A DNA stretch of 64,000 nucleotides from Ktedonobacter robiniae (GCF_016587375.1 NZ_BNJG01000003.1:1860001-1924000), one strand, 5' to 3'. Shown: positions 19,001 through 27,565, counted from the first letter of the stretch. The notes: generated by a model from the sequence alone, not told the origin. Numbers and translations: made by a program.

Positions 19001-19187
19001 GCTCACAACCCAGGAGCAACGGGTGTTACGCTTGCTCGCAGTTGGACAAACGTATGTTGAAATGGCGCAGACCTTGATTGTCTCCCGCAACACCATTAAG
19101 ACTCAGGTCAGCAGCATCTATCGCAAGCTCGGCGTGAGCCGTCGCGCGGAAGCTATCGCGTTGGCCCAACGTTTGTCTTTGCTCTAA
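16029..19187 (+). CDS. MalT-like LuxR-family STAND regulator, 1,052 aa
   Basis: Large one-component activator. Residues ~35-110 form a domain shared with the regulator at 30239 (DSWFTWLATHSSFSF; GEGYWYAYHT; HKHYLGRT; FTRLEEVAQIL). The NTPase begins ~residue 140 with Walker A SASAGWGKTT and Walker B TILLLDDYHLI, then WIAGLQLAALSLQ. A TPR-like helical sensor region spans ~450-930, and the C-terminus is a LuxR HTH (LTTQEQRVLRLLAVGQTYVEMAQ, NTIKTQVSSIYRKLGVSRRAE). As in MalT, ATP plus an inducer should drive oligomerisation. Followed by a 76-aa protein and an epoxide hydrolase, the likely regulated genes. Confidence 0.92.
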   Translation: MPKRPTYILIWSSENNAYRLHVPEQQPQLLMAEDEDSWFTWLATHSSFSFQGRSGHLSVLKEARSRGEGYWYAYHTVARRTHKHYLGRTPHVTFTRLEEVAQILSSKTVSATLPPEFPQDHSGHKPMLLLTKLSHPRLPSSLVAREHLLTRLGATPLHRLTLLSASAGWGKTTLLSAWATHASFPIAWLSLDELDNDPIRFWVSVLAALRTCLPGIGEVALAMLHSPQPSPLTTALTTLLNDLSVLTEPTILLLDDYHLIDEQAIHDSLLFLLEHLPTHLHLVVASRVDPPLALSRLRARGQLLELRDADLRFLQEEAAAFLTHTMGLALEDEEVTQLARRTEGWIAGLQLAALSLQQRADHATLVQNFTGSHRYLLDYVQEEILERLPLPLQVFLLQTSLLSRLTASLCQAVTTEARSQEMLETIEHANLFLVPLDTERRWYRMHDLFREALLARLQATQQELVPLLHQRAAHWYAERGAWQEAITHALAGADFAYAVTLIEQTAEKFWLHGESQTLYQWVMALPEVQVREHARIVLTAALYLLNASASIIAAQRGKTRTQAEYLMARVEAVLRQRGEEMLEAQEVALLQQRLFLLRLWSDAIEEMARGDRDQYRLIEQRMQHMDQEDEMIWQMIPLSVTFILHWTLLGEGTSLVQRFVDAKQQALQSGSHFAIIKVMQWLAGIALRAGQLRLAHQESVMALNLISQIDGYALLAGYFSYWRACILYQWNHLEEARCLLRTLIQDAETYQQIDLQVIGRLLLIDIELASGKHASASQILQQTQALIQSQGFSLHHLLLISTQVRYWLATGDQLQAAGWAAQASFSQDTWENERQEELLMLVRVFLAQQQYHAARETLERFSEHLDQREDIEITTSFLALYVVALHQTGERGHARTILMRLLTLTEPEDNVRVFLDAGKPMRHSLQRFLNEPQHKTNAAPAAFRLFVEKLLTAFEQEEQRQALGGAVQAEGAQEQENRTASSPSTPALLDPLTTQEQRVLRLLAVGQTYVEMAQTLIVSRNTIKTQVSSIYRKLGVSRRAEAIALAQRLSLL

Positions 19188-19367
19188 CGCGCTCTCATTT
19201 CCACGTCATCAGTGCCTTTTCTGGGTTATCCGGTATTTCCTCAAATCGCATCGTTATCACCCTTTACAATCACGAACAAGAGTGATGATTCTCCCTGCTT
19301 TCTCCCCTATACTTCTCTCAAGCACCGCAGCATACGTGCCAGAGGAAGCAGAGGAAGGAGAACGCAT

Positions 19368-19598
19368 ATGCGTGTACAGATCCGTGTGAAGGAGCATCTC
19401 GACCTCTCCTGGCAAAGCAGATTTGAGGACCTATGCATTGCACATCAAAGCGATGGTACCTCGTTGCTCTCAGGGGAGCTTCCAGATCAGGCGGCACTCT
19501 ATGGCGTGCTGCTTACCATTCGTCGTCTCGGTTTGAGCTTGCTCGACCTCTCGACGAGCGCGCATCTTTCATGTAAAGAAAAAGGAGAGCAGGGATAA
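19368..19598 (+). CDS. Small conserved-looking protein, 76 aa
   Basis: AAGGAG (19355-19360) precedes ATG 19368. The protein has a ferredoxin-like short pattern: beta strand RVQIRVKEHLDLSW, then HQSDGTSLLSGELPDQAALYGVLLTIRRLGLSLLDL. Similar short proteins commonly accompany LuxR regulators or hydrolases in this phylum, from memory; no function known. Sits between the MalT-like regulator and the epoxide hydrolase. Confidence 0.75.
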   Translation: MRVQIRVKEHLDLSWQSRFEDLCIAHQSDGTSLLSGELPDQAALYGVLLTIRRLGLSLLDLSTSAHLSCKEKGEQG

Positions 19599-19719
19599 AA
19601 GCGCTTCAATACACGTGACATATTCACTACAAAGGAGGGTCAATTCTGCCCTCCTTCGGCACTACACTGTCTTTGTAAGCAGAGGAAAAAGCAAGATAGA
19701 CGCAAGGAGCGATGAATCT

Positions 19720-20856
19720 ATGAGCATTCAACCATTTCACATTGCTATCCCACAAGCCACCCTTGACGATTTGCGTGAGCGCCTGGCTCGCACCCGCTGG
19801 CCCGATGAGGTCGAAGGCGCGGGTTGGGAGTATGGTACGAACCTGCAATACATGAAAGAGCTAGCCAACTACTGGCAGCATGAGTACGACTGGCGGAAAC
19901 ACGAGGCGGAACTGAATACCTTGGCGCATTTCAAAGCCGATGTTGATGGCGTGGGCGTCCACTTCATCCATGAGCGCGGCAAAGGACCAAACCCAACACC
20001 GCTGCTGCTCCTCCACGGCTGGCCCGATTCCTTCTATCGTTATCACAAGGTCATTCCCATGCTGACTGATCCCGCCCGCTTTGGTGGTGACCCGAACCGC
20101 TCGTTTGATGTGATCGTTCCGTCCATCCCCGGAACCGGGTTTTCAGACCGCAAAGCGATGAACAACGATGCGCACGCTGACCTGTTCATCAAATTGATGC
20201 GTGATGTTCTCGGATACGACCAATTTGTCTCCGCAGGAGGTGATGGCGGGACGCTGATCACCATGTCGCTCGCGCGCAATTACCCGGAGGCGTTAACCGC
20301 CATCCACCTGACGGATGCTGGCTATCCAGATTTCACAAAGACCTACGATCCTCCCTTCTCACCTGCTGAGCAGGAGTTCGCGGGCTTCATCGGGCAGTGG
20401 TGGATGAAAGAGGGGGCTTTTAACATGGTTCAGTCCAGCAAGCCACAAACCCTTGCGTACGGCATGAATGACTCCCCTGCCGCTCTGGCGGCCTGGATCA
20501 TGAGCTTCATTTGTACTGGCTCAACGGTGGAGGACATTGAGCAGCGGTTTGGCAGAGACGAGTTGCTCACCAATATCACGCTTTATTGGGTTACGCAAAC
20601 GATTGGCTCCTCGTTCCGCTGGTACTATGAAATGGCTCACGCAACCCCAAAAGCAAACGCGGAAGAACGTCCATCTGTTCCCGCAGCCGTCGCTCATTGT
20701 CCCTGGGATGCTCCTCTGCCCCGTGAATGGGCTGAGCGGCAGGTGAAGCTGAAGCACTTTACCGACTTCCCTCGTGGTGGGCACTTCACGGCCTGGGAGG
20801 AACCCGCATTGTACGCAGACGATCTCCAGGATTTCATTGGCCAACTCGGCAAATAG
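19720..20856 (+). CDS. Epoxide hydrolase (EH N-terminal + alpha/beta hydrolase)
   Basis: 378 residues. The N-terminal EHN region (FHIAIPQATLDDLRERLARTRWPDEV...WEYGTNLQYMKELANYW) is typical of microsomal-type epoxide hydrolases and juvenile-hormone epoxide hydrolases. Oxyanion motif HGWPDSFY, nucleophile D175 in SAGGDGGTL (usually GGDWG), and catalytic H355 in RGGHFTAWEEP. Converts epoxides to diols. AAGGAG (19704-19709) precedes ATG 19720; the frame extends to 19615 without a ribosome site. Likely target of the upstream MalT-like regulator. Confidence 0.92.
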   Translation: MSIQPFHIAIPQATLDDLRERLARTRWPDEVEGAGWEYGTNLQYMKELANYWQHEYDWRKHEAELNTLAHFKADVDGVGVHFIHERGKGPNPTPLLLLHGWPDSFYRYHKVIPMLTDPARFGGDPNRSFDVIVPSIPGTGFSDRKAMNNDAHADLFIKLMRDVLGYDQFVSAGGDGGTLITMSLARNYPEALTAIHLTDAGYPDFTKTYDPPFSPAEQEFAGFIGQWWMKEGAFNMVQSSKPQTLAYGMNDSPAALAAWIMSFICTGSTVEDIEQRFGRDELLTNITLYWVTQTIGSSFRWYYEMAHATPKANAEERPSVPAAVAHCPWDAPLPREWAERQVKLKHFTDFPRGGHFTAWEEPALYADDLQDFIGQLGK

Positions 20857-20881
20857 CCGACTTGCTTGATGCGGATCATCA

Positions 20882-20907
20882 TTGGCGGCAGCTTCGTCTG
20901 CCGCCAA
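20882..20907 (+). terminator. Terminator after epoxide hydrolase
   Basis: TTGGCGGCAG (20882-20891) pairs with CTGCCGCCAA (20898-20907) around CTTCGT, followed by GGTTTTCTTT. Good intrinsic terminator 26 bp after the stop codon. Confidence 0.8.
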
Positions 20908-20958
20908 GGTTTTCTTTCGTTCCAATCTGATTGGAGCAAGTGAAGGATACTCTCCACC

Positions 20959-22248
20959 ATGAACACACTGAACAGGACGGATCTTGTGGGAAGGCGTAAA
21001 TGGCAGTTCCTTCTTGGGGTGTGGATTGATGCTCTGGGTTCAGGGCTATTTCTTCCATTCTCGTTGCTTTACTTCACAAATGTCGCCAGATTGCCTCTGG
21101 CAGCCGTTGGAGGCGTGATCACCATTAGCATGTTGCTGAGCCTGCCTATGACTCCACTGGCGGGTATGCTGGTGGATCGCGTGGGAGCACGCCGGGTCAT
21201 CCTCATTAGTATGGCGCTTGCCGCTTTGAGTTGTCTGGGCTACCTCTTTGTGCGTACCATTCCGCTGCTCGCGTTGACGACATTGCCAGGAGCCATCGCA
21301 GGCCGCCTATTCTGGGTAGCCTTACCCACTTTTATCGCAAGTATTTCGACAGAGGGGAAGGCGCGAGATCGTTGGTACGGGCTAGTGGGAGTGGCGCAAA
21401 ACGCGGGAAATTGTATTGGAGGCGCACTTGCAGGGCTCCTCGTTGCCTTTGGAGGTCCCACTGCTTATCAGGTGATATTGTACGTTGATATTGCGAGCTT
21501 TTTACTCGCAATGGCCTGTATCTGGAGCCTGCCTGTAAGCAAGCAGGTGGTATCTGAATATCAACCTCTGAATGCCCCCACAGGGCCGGGGGGCTATCGG
21601 GCGGTCCTGCGTGACAAAACGTTTCTGGGTATTCTTGTCAGCAGCTTTGTTTTTGTGCTTTGCTTAATCATGCTCTCAGATATTGTTCCCTACTACCTGG
21701 TGAACGTGCTGCATTTACCTTCCTGGATTGTTGGTGTGGAAGCAACATTCAGCGCAACCCTCCTCACGCTGCAAGCATTGATCGTACGGCTCGTTGTTTC
21801 CTTGAGGAGGACACGCATCCTGATCCTTGCTGGATGGGTGTGGATTGGATCAGGTGGCTTGTTTCTCCTGGCGCTTGTCCTCCCTTCGGGCTGGCTGATT
21901 CCTTACATATTATTGGTCGTTGGGATCTATACCTGTGGAGGACTGCTCTATGGCCCGGCAATGAACGCCCTGGTCGCTGAAATAGGCCCAGGGCCCTCAC
22001 GTGGCCGTTACATCGCAACATATCAATTCGCGGCCTGGGGATTGGGCCAGACTATTGCACCAACCCTGTTCGCGTCGCTGTTCACATTGGGACCGGCCTA
22101 TCCCTGGATCGTCCTTATTGGGCTGACGCTCTTTGCCAGCCTGTTCTTGCTTAGACTAGAGGCGAGAGACCCGAGGCTTGGAGTGATGCGCAGATCTATA
22201 TCGGGTACTCTCACATCCTGTGAAGAGTCAGCCGTTGTAGCTGATTGA
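20959..22248 (+). CDS. MFS transporter
   Basis: 429 residues, 12 predicted membrane helices. Motif A-like loop GMLVDRVGARRVI between TM2 and TM3; resembles the MdtH-type drug exporter branch. Substrate unknown. It follows the epoxide hydrolase in the same direction but a terminator intervenes, so it probably has its own promoter. Confidence 0.88.
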   Translation: MNTLNRTDLVGRRKWQFLLGVWIDALGSGLFLPFSLLYFTNVARLPLAAVGGVITISMLLSLPMTPLAGMLVDRVGARRVILISMALAALSCLGYLFVRTIPLLALTTLPGAIAGRLFWVALPTFIASISTEGKARDRWYGLVGVAQNAGNCIGGALAGLLVAFGGPTAYQVILYVDIASFLLAMACIWSLPVSKQVVSEYQPLNAPTGPGGYRAVLRDKTFLGILVSSFVFVLCLIMLSDIVPYYLVNVLHLPSWIVGVEATFSATLLTLQALIVRLVVSLRRTRILILAGWVWIGSGGLFLLALVLPSGWLIPYILLVVGIYTCGGLLYGPAMNALVAEIGPGPSRGRYIATYQFAAWGLGQTIAPTLFASLFTLGPAYPWIVLIGLTLFASLFLLRLEARDPRLGVMRRSISGTLTSCEESAVVAD

Positions 22249-22426
22249 GCTAACAAGGCATGAAACCATGAGAGCGGTCTTTTGTTGCCTGGATGAGCAT
22301 GCCGATGCTTCAGCCTCCCTTTCCTGCGAGTGGCTCCTTTCTTTTTTGCAACAAGTGGCTCTTTCCTCAGGTCCACGTTCTCTGTAATATGATGTTTAGA
22401 GCAAATCAAGCTGACAAGACCAGCGT

Positions 22427-22479
22427 TCTCCTTTTCCCTTCTATAGAACAGGAGTCTCTCCTGTTAGGGGAAAAGGAGA
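22427..22479 (+). terminator. Long composite hairpin between MFS and DUF1272 genes
   Basis: Outer stem TCTCCTTTTCCC (22427-22438) with GGGAAAAGGAGA (22468-22479); inner stem AACAGGAG (22447-22454) with CTCCTGTT (22458-22465). Followed at a short distance by CGCTTTT. Either the MFS terminator or a structured leader of the DUF1272 gene. Confidence 0.6.
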
Positions 22480-22519
22480 GAATACGCTTTTCATCTCTCT
22501 TTCATGAAGGAGGTTATCT

Positions 22520-22768
22520 ATGCTTGCTATGCGCCCGAACTGCGAATGCTGTAATCGGGACCTTCCTGCGGATAAAGAAGGGGCTATGATCTGCACCTTT
22601 GAGTGTACCTTTTGCATAACTTGTACTCAGGACATCTTGAAAGGCCAATGCCCGAATTGTGGGGATGAGCTAGTTTGTCGCCCTCTCCGTTCATCTGCAA
22701 ACTTAGAGCAATATCCAGCCTCAACGCAGCGAGTCCTCAAACCTGAAGGCTGTCTGATGAAGGCTTAG
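22520..22768 (+). CDS. DUF1272 domain protein, Cys-rich zinc-ribbon-like
   Basis: 82 residues. Pattern MRPNCECCNRDLP...CTFECTFCITC...GQCPNCGDELVCRP, with five CxxC-like or paired Cys sites that match DUF1272. The Cys pairs suggest two zinc sites; function unknown. Perfect AAGGAGGT (22507-22514) before ATG 22520. Confidence 0.9.
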   Translation: MLAMRPNCECCNRDLPADKEGAMICTFECTFCITCTQDILKGQCPNCGDELVCRPLRSSANLEQYPASTQRVLKPEGCLMKA

Positions 22769-22843
22769 TTCCGCTCATGCTCAACCATTCCATTGCCCTT
22801 GATGTCACTGGCAACCCTGAGCTGATAGTACTCGAATGCCTTG

Positions 22844-23443
22844 CTAATCTTGAGACAGCCGATCACGTTCGCGCGCCGGTATGAGGGCGGTGACCCACCA
22901 CAGCAACTCGGTCATCATTCCGCTGAAAGATCGGTCGAGGAATGCTCCACTTGGCGAATCAGGCGCGTCAGAGACGCTGGGAATCCAGTTCGGGACCAGA
23001 GAGATGCCAACTTGCTCGCGAATGGGGACCATTTTGAGCTCGATGAGTACCTGGCGCAACTGCTCCGCCGCCCGATAGCCTGCGGCGAAGCCACCATAGC
23101 TGACGATAGCGGCAGGCTTATGTGCCCACTGGGAGTACAGATAGTCGATGGCGTTCTTGAGCACTGCCGAATAGCCATGATTGTATTCGGGGGTCACAAA
23201 GATAAAGCCATCAGCCCGATCAACCTGTGCTGCCCACTGCTCAGCTTCAGACGCGATGTGCCCATACACGGGCGAGGTAGGAGAGTCAAAGAAAGGAAGT
23301 GAGATATCGCGCAGATCAACCAAGTCAAATGTAGCATCGGTGCGCATCGCCAGGCGGTCCATGAGCCAGTTTGCCACGACTTCACCTCTGCGGCCCTGCC
23401 GCGTACTCCCAAAGATCACCAAAATACGGGGATAGGCATTCAT
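22844..23443 (-). CDS. NADPH-dependent FMN reductase family protein
   Basis: 199 residues, flavodoxin-like: phosphate-loop ILVIFGSTRQGRRGEVV, then FVTPEYNHGYSAVLKNAIDYLYSQW, the hallmark of NADPH:FMN/quinone/azo reductases (SsuE/ChrR/YieF group). AGAGGAGAAAA precedes ATG 23443. Divergent from an HxlR regulator, which likely represses it until a quinone or azo compound appears. Confidence 0.92.
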   Translation of the reverse strand: MNAYPRILVIFGSTRQGRRGEVVANWLMDRLAMRTDATFDLVDLRDISLPFFDSPTSPVYGHIASEAEQWAAQVDRADGFIFVTPEYNHGYSAVLKNAIDYLYSQWAHKPAAIVSYGGFAAGYRAAEQLRQVLIELKMVPIREQVGISLVPNWIPSVSDAPDSPSGAFLDRSFSGMMTELLWWVTALIPARERDRLSQD

Positions 23444-23612
23444 TTTTCTCCTCTTGTTTCTCTTCAAAATGGACTGATGACTTCCACTTATTATGTCGTT
23501 TTTACACTCGCCTCTCTGGCCTTTTCCGTCGCTTTTTTCGAGCTTCTGGTAGCGTTGCTACGCGGCCAAACGCTCGAATCAATCAGCTAGTAGAGATGCA
23601 ACTCTCTCTTCG

Positions 23613-23621
23613 TGCTATACT
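23613..23621 (+). promoter_or_regulatory. Extended -10 promoter of the HxlR gene
   Basis: TGCTATACT followed by CACTATAA, flanked by ACTCTCT (23601-) and AGAGAGT (23630-), a loose inverted repeat that could be part of the HxlR operator between the divergent genes. Confidence 0.45.
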
Positions 23622-23693
23622 CACTATAAGAGAGTAAAAGCCTTTCTACAAGAACGCACTTTTTTGTACATGACTTACCAGGAGGTGAGTGGC

Positions 23694-24071
23694 ATGGAAA
23701 CTGGAGAATTGCTTGGGAAGCTTCGTGGGTCCGACGTCTGGAGTGTGCGCTGCCCATCACGGCGCTTGCTCGACCTGATTGCCGACAAGTGGACCACGCT
23801 GGTAATCGTCGCCCTGGCGGACGGGCCCAGGCACTACAGCCAGTTGAAGCGCGATGTGAGTGGTATCTCGCACAAGATGCTTAGTCAAACGCTGAAACGG
23901 TTAGAGAAACAATGCTTTGTCACACGTACGGTCTACCCAACCGTGCCTCCGCGTGTCGAGTATGCGCTCACGGCACTGGCTCAAACGCTGCTTCCAACGC
24001 TGTGTGCGCTCATCGATTGGGCCCAGACCCACGCCCCCGAGTTCCCCATGCTTGAGGAAGAGGTCAAGTGA
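23694..24071 (+). CDS. HxlR-family transcriptional regulator
   Basis: 125 residues. CPSRRLLDLIADKWTTLVIVAL, GPRHYSQLKRDVSGISHKMLSQTLKRLE and YPTVPPRVEYALT are the HxlR helix, recognition helix and wing; an N-terminal Cys precedes. A near-perfect AGGAGGTGA (23680-23688) lies 5 bp before ATG 23694, so the longer frame is rejected. Divergent from the FMN reductase gene. Confidence 0.93.
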   Translation: METGELLGKLRGSDVWSVRCPSRRLLDLIADKWTTLVIVALADGPRHYSQLKRDVSGISHKMLSQTLKRLEKQCFVTRTVYPTVPPRVEYALTALAQTLLPTLCALIDWAQTHAPEFPMLEEEVK

Positions 24072-24154
24072 GCGGATAGGGTGCTGCTGTCCATTTGGGG
24101 GGCTGGGATTATATGCTTCATGTCTCTAACGAGAAAAGATGCCACAATTGCTCA

Positions 24155-25123
24155 TCATCGCATAGCGGCGAGTGAGGAGAGAACTTCGAGTGTCGTATTG
24201 CCACCACTGGCAATGGCGACCACTGGTTTGCTCATAGGCAAGAGGCCCTGATAGGCTTGTGCTGCTGCCAGGGCAACGGCACCAGCAGGCTCAAGGACCA
24301 GATGTGTTTCGACCAGCGCATCGAGTGTTGCCGTAGCAATCTGGGCTTCACTGACCGTTACGACCTCATCAACATAGCGGCGAAGAACAGCATAGGGGAG
24401 GTCGCCAACAGCTTGCACACGAATCGCGTCAGCAATACTCTTGCTTACCGAAGGACTCGTGACCAGTCTGCCCTGCGTGAATGACAGCCAGGCATCATTT
24501 TCCCATTCGGGTTCTACGCCAATGATCTGAATAGAGGGATTGAGCAACTTGATCGCGAGGGCGATACCAGCAATTAATCCTCCTCCACCAATGGGGACAA
24601 AGACGGCGGCAGGAGCACATTGCTCCATGATTTCGAGTCCAATGGTTCCCTGTCCCAGCAGAATGTCTCGGTGATCATAGGGCGGAATGAGTCCCAGGTG
24701 GTGTTCTTCCGCCAATTGCTCGGCAAGCACTCGTCGCGCCTGAGATGTAGGCTCAGCCCACACAATGGTTGCTCCAGCTTTTTGGGTACGTTCGACCTTG
24801 AGCGCAGGCGCATCGGGAGACATCACAATCGTCGCGGGAATCTGCTGGAGCGAAGCGGCCAACGCCACGGCCTGAGCGTGATTGCCGGTGGAATATGCCA
24901 TAACTCCTCGCCTGCGCTGTTCGGGCGACAGGCGTGCGATGCAATAGGAGGCTCCACGTATTTTGAATGAGCCTGACCGTTGGAGGTTCTCGGCTTTGAG
25001 CAGGATGGGATGCCCGGTTTGTGTCAGCAACGAGGAAGCCTCCACGATGGGCGTTGTGATGATCTGCGGAGCCAGGATCGTCTGAGCCAGACGAAAATCA
25101 GCAAGGGTGATGTCCAGGTTCAT
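24155..25123 (-). CDS. Threonine/serine dehydratase-like PLP enzyme
   Basis: 322 residues, fold-type II PLP enzyme. Schiff-base K54 in SGSFKIRGA, substrate loop STGNHAQAVA, phosphate-binding GGGGLIAG, and C-terminal ASGGN. No C-terminal ACT domain, so catabolic threonine ammonia-lyase or serine racemase type. The start overlaps the end of the TrmB-type frame by 26 bp, so the two were probably translationally coupled. Confidence 0.88.
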   Translation of the reverse strand: MNLDITLADFRLAQTILAPQIITTPIVEASSLLTQTGHPILLKAENLQRSGSFKIRGASYCIARLSPEQRRRGVMAYSTGNHAQAVALAASLQQIPATIVMSPDAPALKVERTQKAGATIVWAEPTSQARRVLAEQLAEEHHLGLIPPYDHRDILLGQGTIGLEIMEQCAPAAVFVPIGGGGLIAGIALAIKLLNPSIQIIGVEPEWENDAWLSFTQGRLVTSPSVSKSIADAIRVQAVGDLPYAVLRRYVDEVVTVSEAQIATATLDALVETHLVLEPAGAVALAAAQAYQGLLPMSKPVVAIASGGNTTLEVLSSLAAMR

Positions 25124-25996
25124 CAGTCACTTCTTTCATGTTCAGCGATACTCCAGGAGGCGTGAGCGTTCCTTCTAGTAAATGGCGCAATGGTTGATCA
25201 GGATCGAGACCAGCAAGCGTGATGCGGCTACTCAGATCGGTCAACTGCGTCGTCAGTTCACGTTTTTGAGCCACGGGTAAACGCGACCAGAGGTGTAAGG
25301 TGAAGCGTTCGTGAGCTACATAGAGCCCAATAACACTTGCCAGATAGCGATTCCATGCCCAGATGCCTGCACTGTGTGTTCCATCTTCGGTGAGAACGCC
25401 AATGATCCCGTGAGGCCATGAGGCCAACAGCAGGAGCCTCCCTGCTGTGCGGCGCGAATATCATCAGCCGCGAAATGCTTGGTTGCCTCCGGCCATGTTG
25501 CGGGAGGGATACCAAAGGAAATCGCTTCGATGGGAAGACGACGCTGCTGTGCTTGTTGGAGGGCTGGCGCAAGCGCTTCTAACTCGGACGGAAAGGCAGC
25601 TAGAAAGAGGGGTCGGTCGGCCTCCTGAATAACCATACGGCATCGTTCGAGCAACGCTTGAGCATCGGTAATCGAGACAACCTGAGCTTCTTCATGGCTC
25701 TCTTGAAGGCGATGAAGGGTATGTTGTGCCTGCTTGGCAGCCAGAGAGAAACGTTCCTGCTGAAGCGCCACAAATTGCGAGAGCGGAAGTGCAAGAAAGC
25801 GATCTTCGCTGCTCCGCACAATGACCTGTTTCTCAAGTAACCGTCCCAGACAAGCATAGACATTCCCACGAGCAATTCCACTCCTCTTGGCGACTTCATA
25901 GCCAGTTAAAGGACCAAAACGCAACAAGGTAGCGTAGCTACGAGCCTCATTATCGCTGAGCCCGAGAAGCATCAATTGATGAAACAGTTCTTCCAT
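25098..25996 (-). pseudogene. TrmB-family transcriptional regulator, frameshifted
   Basis: N-terminal half (from ATG 25996 or GTG 25999, after AAAGGAGG at 26009-26016) carries the TrmB winged helix: LGLSDNEARSYATLLRFGPLTGYEVAKRSGIARGNVYACLGRLLEKQVI and a coiled coil. Around 25430-25443 the frame breaks: the expected LLLLASWPHGIIGVL continues in the other frame to the stop at 25098. One base missing restores a single ~300-residue protein. Truncated product would keep DNA binding and lose most of the effector domain. Overlaps the dehydratase start. Confidence 0.82.
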
Positions 25997-26040
25997 CACG
26001 AGCACAGGCCTCCTTTGCATCCATATTCATTTCCTCACAG

Positions 26041-26081
26041 AGAATTCGATTCTGTGATAGTATACCTAACCGGGTATACTA
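26041..26081. promoter_or_regulatory. Operator palindromes upstream of TrmB-type gene
   Basis: TAGTATACC (26058-26066) and GGTATACTA (26073-26081) form a 9-bp inverted repeat with 6-bp spacing; AGAATTCGATTCT at 26041-26053 is a second near-palindrome. They lie just upstream of the TrmB-type gene, so they are the likely autoregulatory sites. Confidence 0.6.
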
Positions 26082-26299
26082 AAAGCAAGTATTCTTATTT
26101 TCTTTGGGACCTTCGTAGCGCAGGGAAGTAGGGCAATACAGTGCTTAGGTACTTCGTGCAAGTAGCGAAAAAGCGAGCGGGGGGGCAGAGCCTTGACAGG
26201 AATGATCGTCTTCAGGTATATTTCTTTTTAGAAGCAAAGTTAAGTAAGTTTCTTTACTTATTTGCTTGCCCTCAAGGCCATAGTGAAAGATGAAGAGCA

Positions 26300-27565
26300 G
26301 TGACATCGTTTCTTGAGATCCCGGCGGTTCCCGGCAGTTTGCGGCAGATGAATCGACTGACCGTCTTACGTTTGTTGCGCAAATTTGGCCCCATCACCAA
26401 ACCCGCGCTGGCCGAATATAGTGGGATTAGTCGTCCAACTATCACCAAATTGGTCGACGAATTGGAAGAACAGGGTCTGGCGGAATGTGTTGGGATAGCC
26501 GCGCCGACCGCCAGCGGCGGTAAACCTGGTGCGTTGTATCGTTTTAACGCAGAGGGGGTGCAGAGTGCGGGGGTCTTTCTCACAGTAGATACCGTGCGCG
26601 TCGCGCTGGTCAATGGGAATGGGCGCGTGTTAGGTCGTCTTGAATGTCCCCTGGGGCTGGATCGGCGACCAGAACCTGTCATAAATGCGATCGTCGAGAC
26701 CTTGCAAGAGCTTCTTGCCTCTCTTCATGTTACGCTTCCTCAATTGCTCGGTATAGGGGTTGGCATGCCAGGTTTGACCTCATTCGCGACAGGAGTAGTA
26801 CATTTTGCACCGCATTTCCCGCAGTGGCAAGATGTACCAGTGAGAGACCTGTTAAAGGCCAGGCTGGGCATCGAGGTGTGGGTAGATAATGACTGCCACG
26901 TGCAGGCACTGGCTGAACGTCATTTTGGCGCTGGCCAATCTTGCACAGACTTTGTCTCGGTCGAAAGTGGCATCGGGGTCTCTGCCGCCTTTTATTTACA
27001 GGATACTCTCTATCGTGGCGTCGGGGGAACGGCTGGTGAAATCGGCCATATGACAATCCAGGAGGATGGACCGTTGTGCGAGTGTGGCAATCGAGGATGT
27101 TGGGAGACCCTGGCCGCAACCACCTGGATGGTAGAGCAAGCATGTCAGTCTGGGCAGGCCACGTGGTTGCCCCTACCCACCGGCGCACGCGTCGAGAATG
27201 GGGCAATGACAACGCGAGAACCTGACGTCATGAATACACTTGCGCACGCGATCTTTCGCGCTGCGCAGGAGGGACACCCAGAGGCCATTGATCTTGTTCG
27301 TCAGCATGCCATGCACTTTGGTGTAGGACTTGCCACCATTATTAACACCCTCAATCCACAATGCATCATTATCTGGGGCGACTCAATGAAGGGGGGCAAC
27401 CTCTTTCTGGAAACCGTGCGCGCTGTTGTCCGTCAGCGCGCCCTGGGGCGCCCACGCGACATGTGTACCATTATCTTTTCATCGTTTGTCCAGGATGTCG
27501 GCGTGATTGGGGCGGCGAGTCTTGTCATAGATGCGCTGTTTACCTATCATCAGCCGGCATCATAA
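26300..27565 (+). CDS. ROK-family transcriptional regulator (XylR/NagC-like)
   Basis: 421 residues. N-terminal winged helix (QMNRLTVLRLLRKFGPITKPALAEYSGISRPTITKLVDELEEQGL) followed by a ROK sugar-kinase fold: GVGMPGL, VDNDCHVQALAERHFG, GGTAGEIGHM and the zinc-binding CECGNRGCWET. GTG 26300 taken as start because the family has a short leader before QMNR; ATG 26347 is possible. Directly upstream of xylA, so most likely the xylose-responsive repressor (XylR). Confidence 0.9.
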   Translation: MTSFLEIPAVPGSLRQMNRLTVLRLLRKFGPITKPALAEYSGISRPTITKLVDELEEQGLAECVGIAAPTASGGKPGALYRFNAEGVQSAGVFLTVDTVRVALVNGNGRVLGRLECPLGLDRRPEPVINAIVETLQELLASLHVTLPQLLGIGVGMPGLTSFATGVVHFAPHFPQWQDVPVRDLLKARLGIEVWVDNDCHVQALAERHFGAGQSCTDFVSVESGIGVSAAFYLQDTLYRGVGGTAGEIGHMTIQEDGPLCECGNRGCWETLAATTWMVEQACQSGQATWLPLPTGARVENGAMTTREPDVMNTLAHAIFRAAQEGHPEAIDLVRQHAMHFGVGLATIINTLNPQCIIIWGDSMKGGNLFLETVRAVVRQRALGRPRDMCTIIFSSFVQDVGVIGAASLVIDALFTYHQPAS

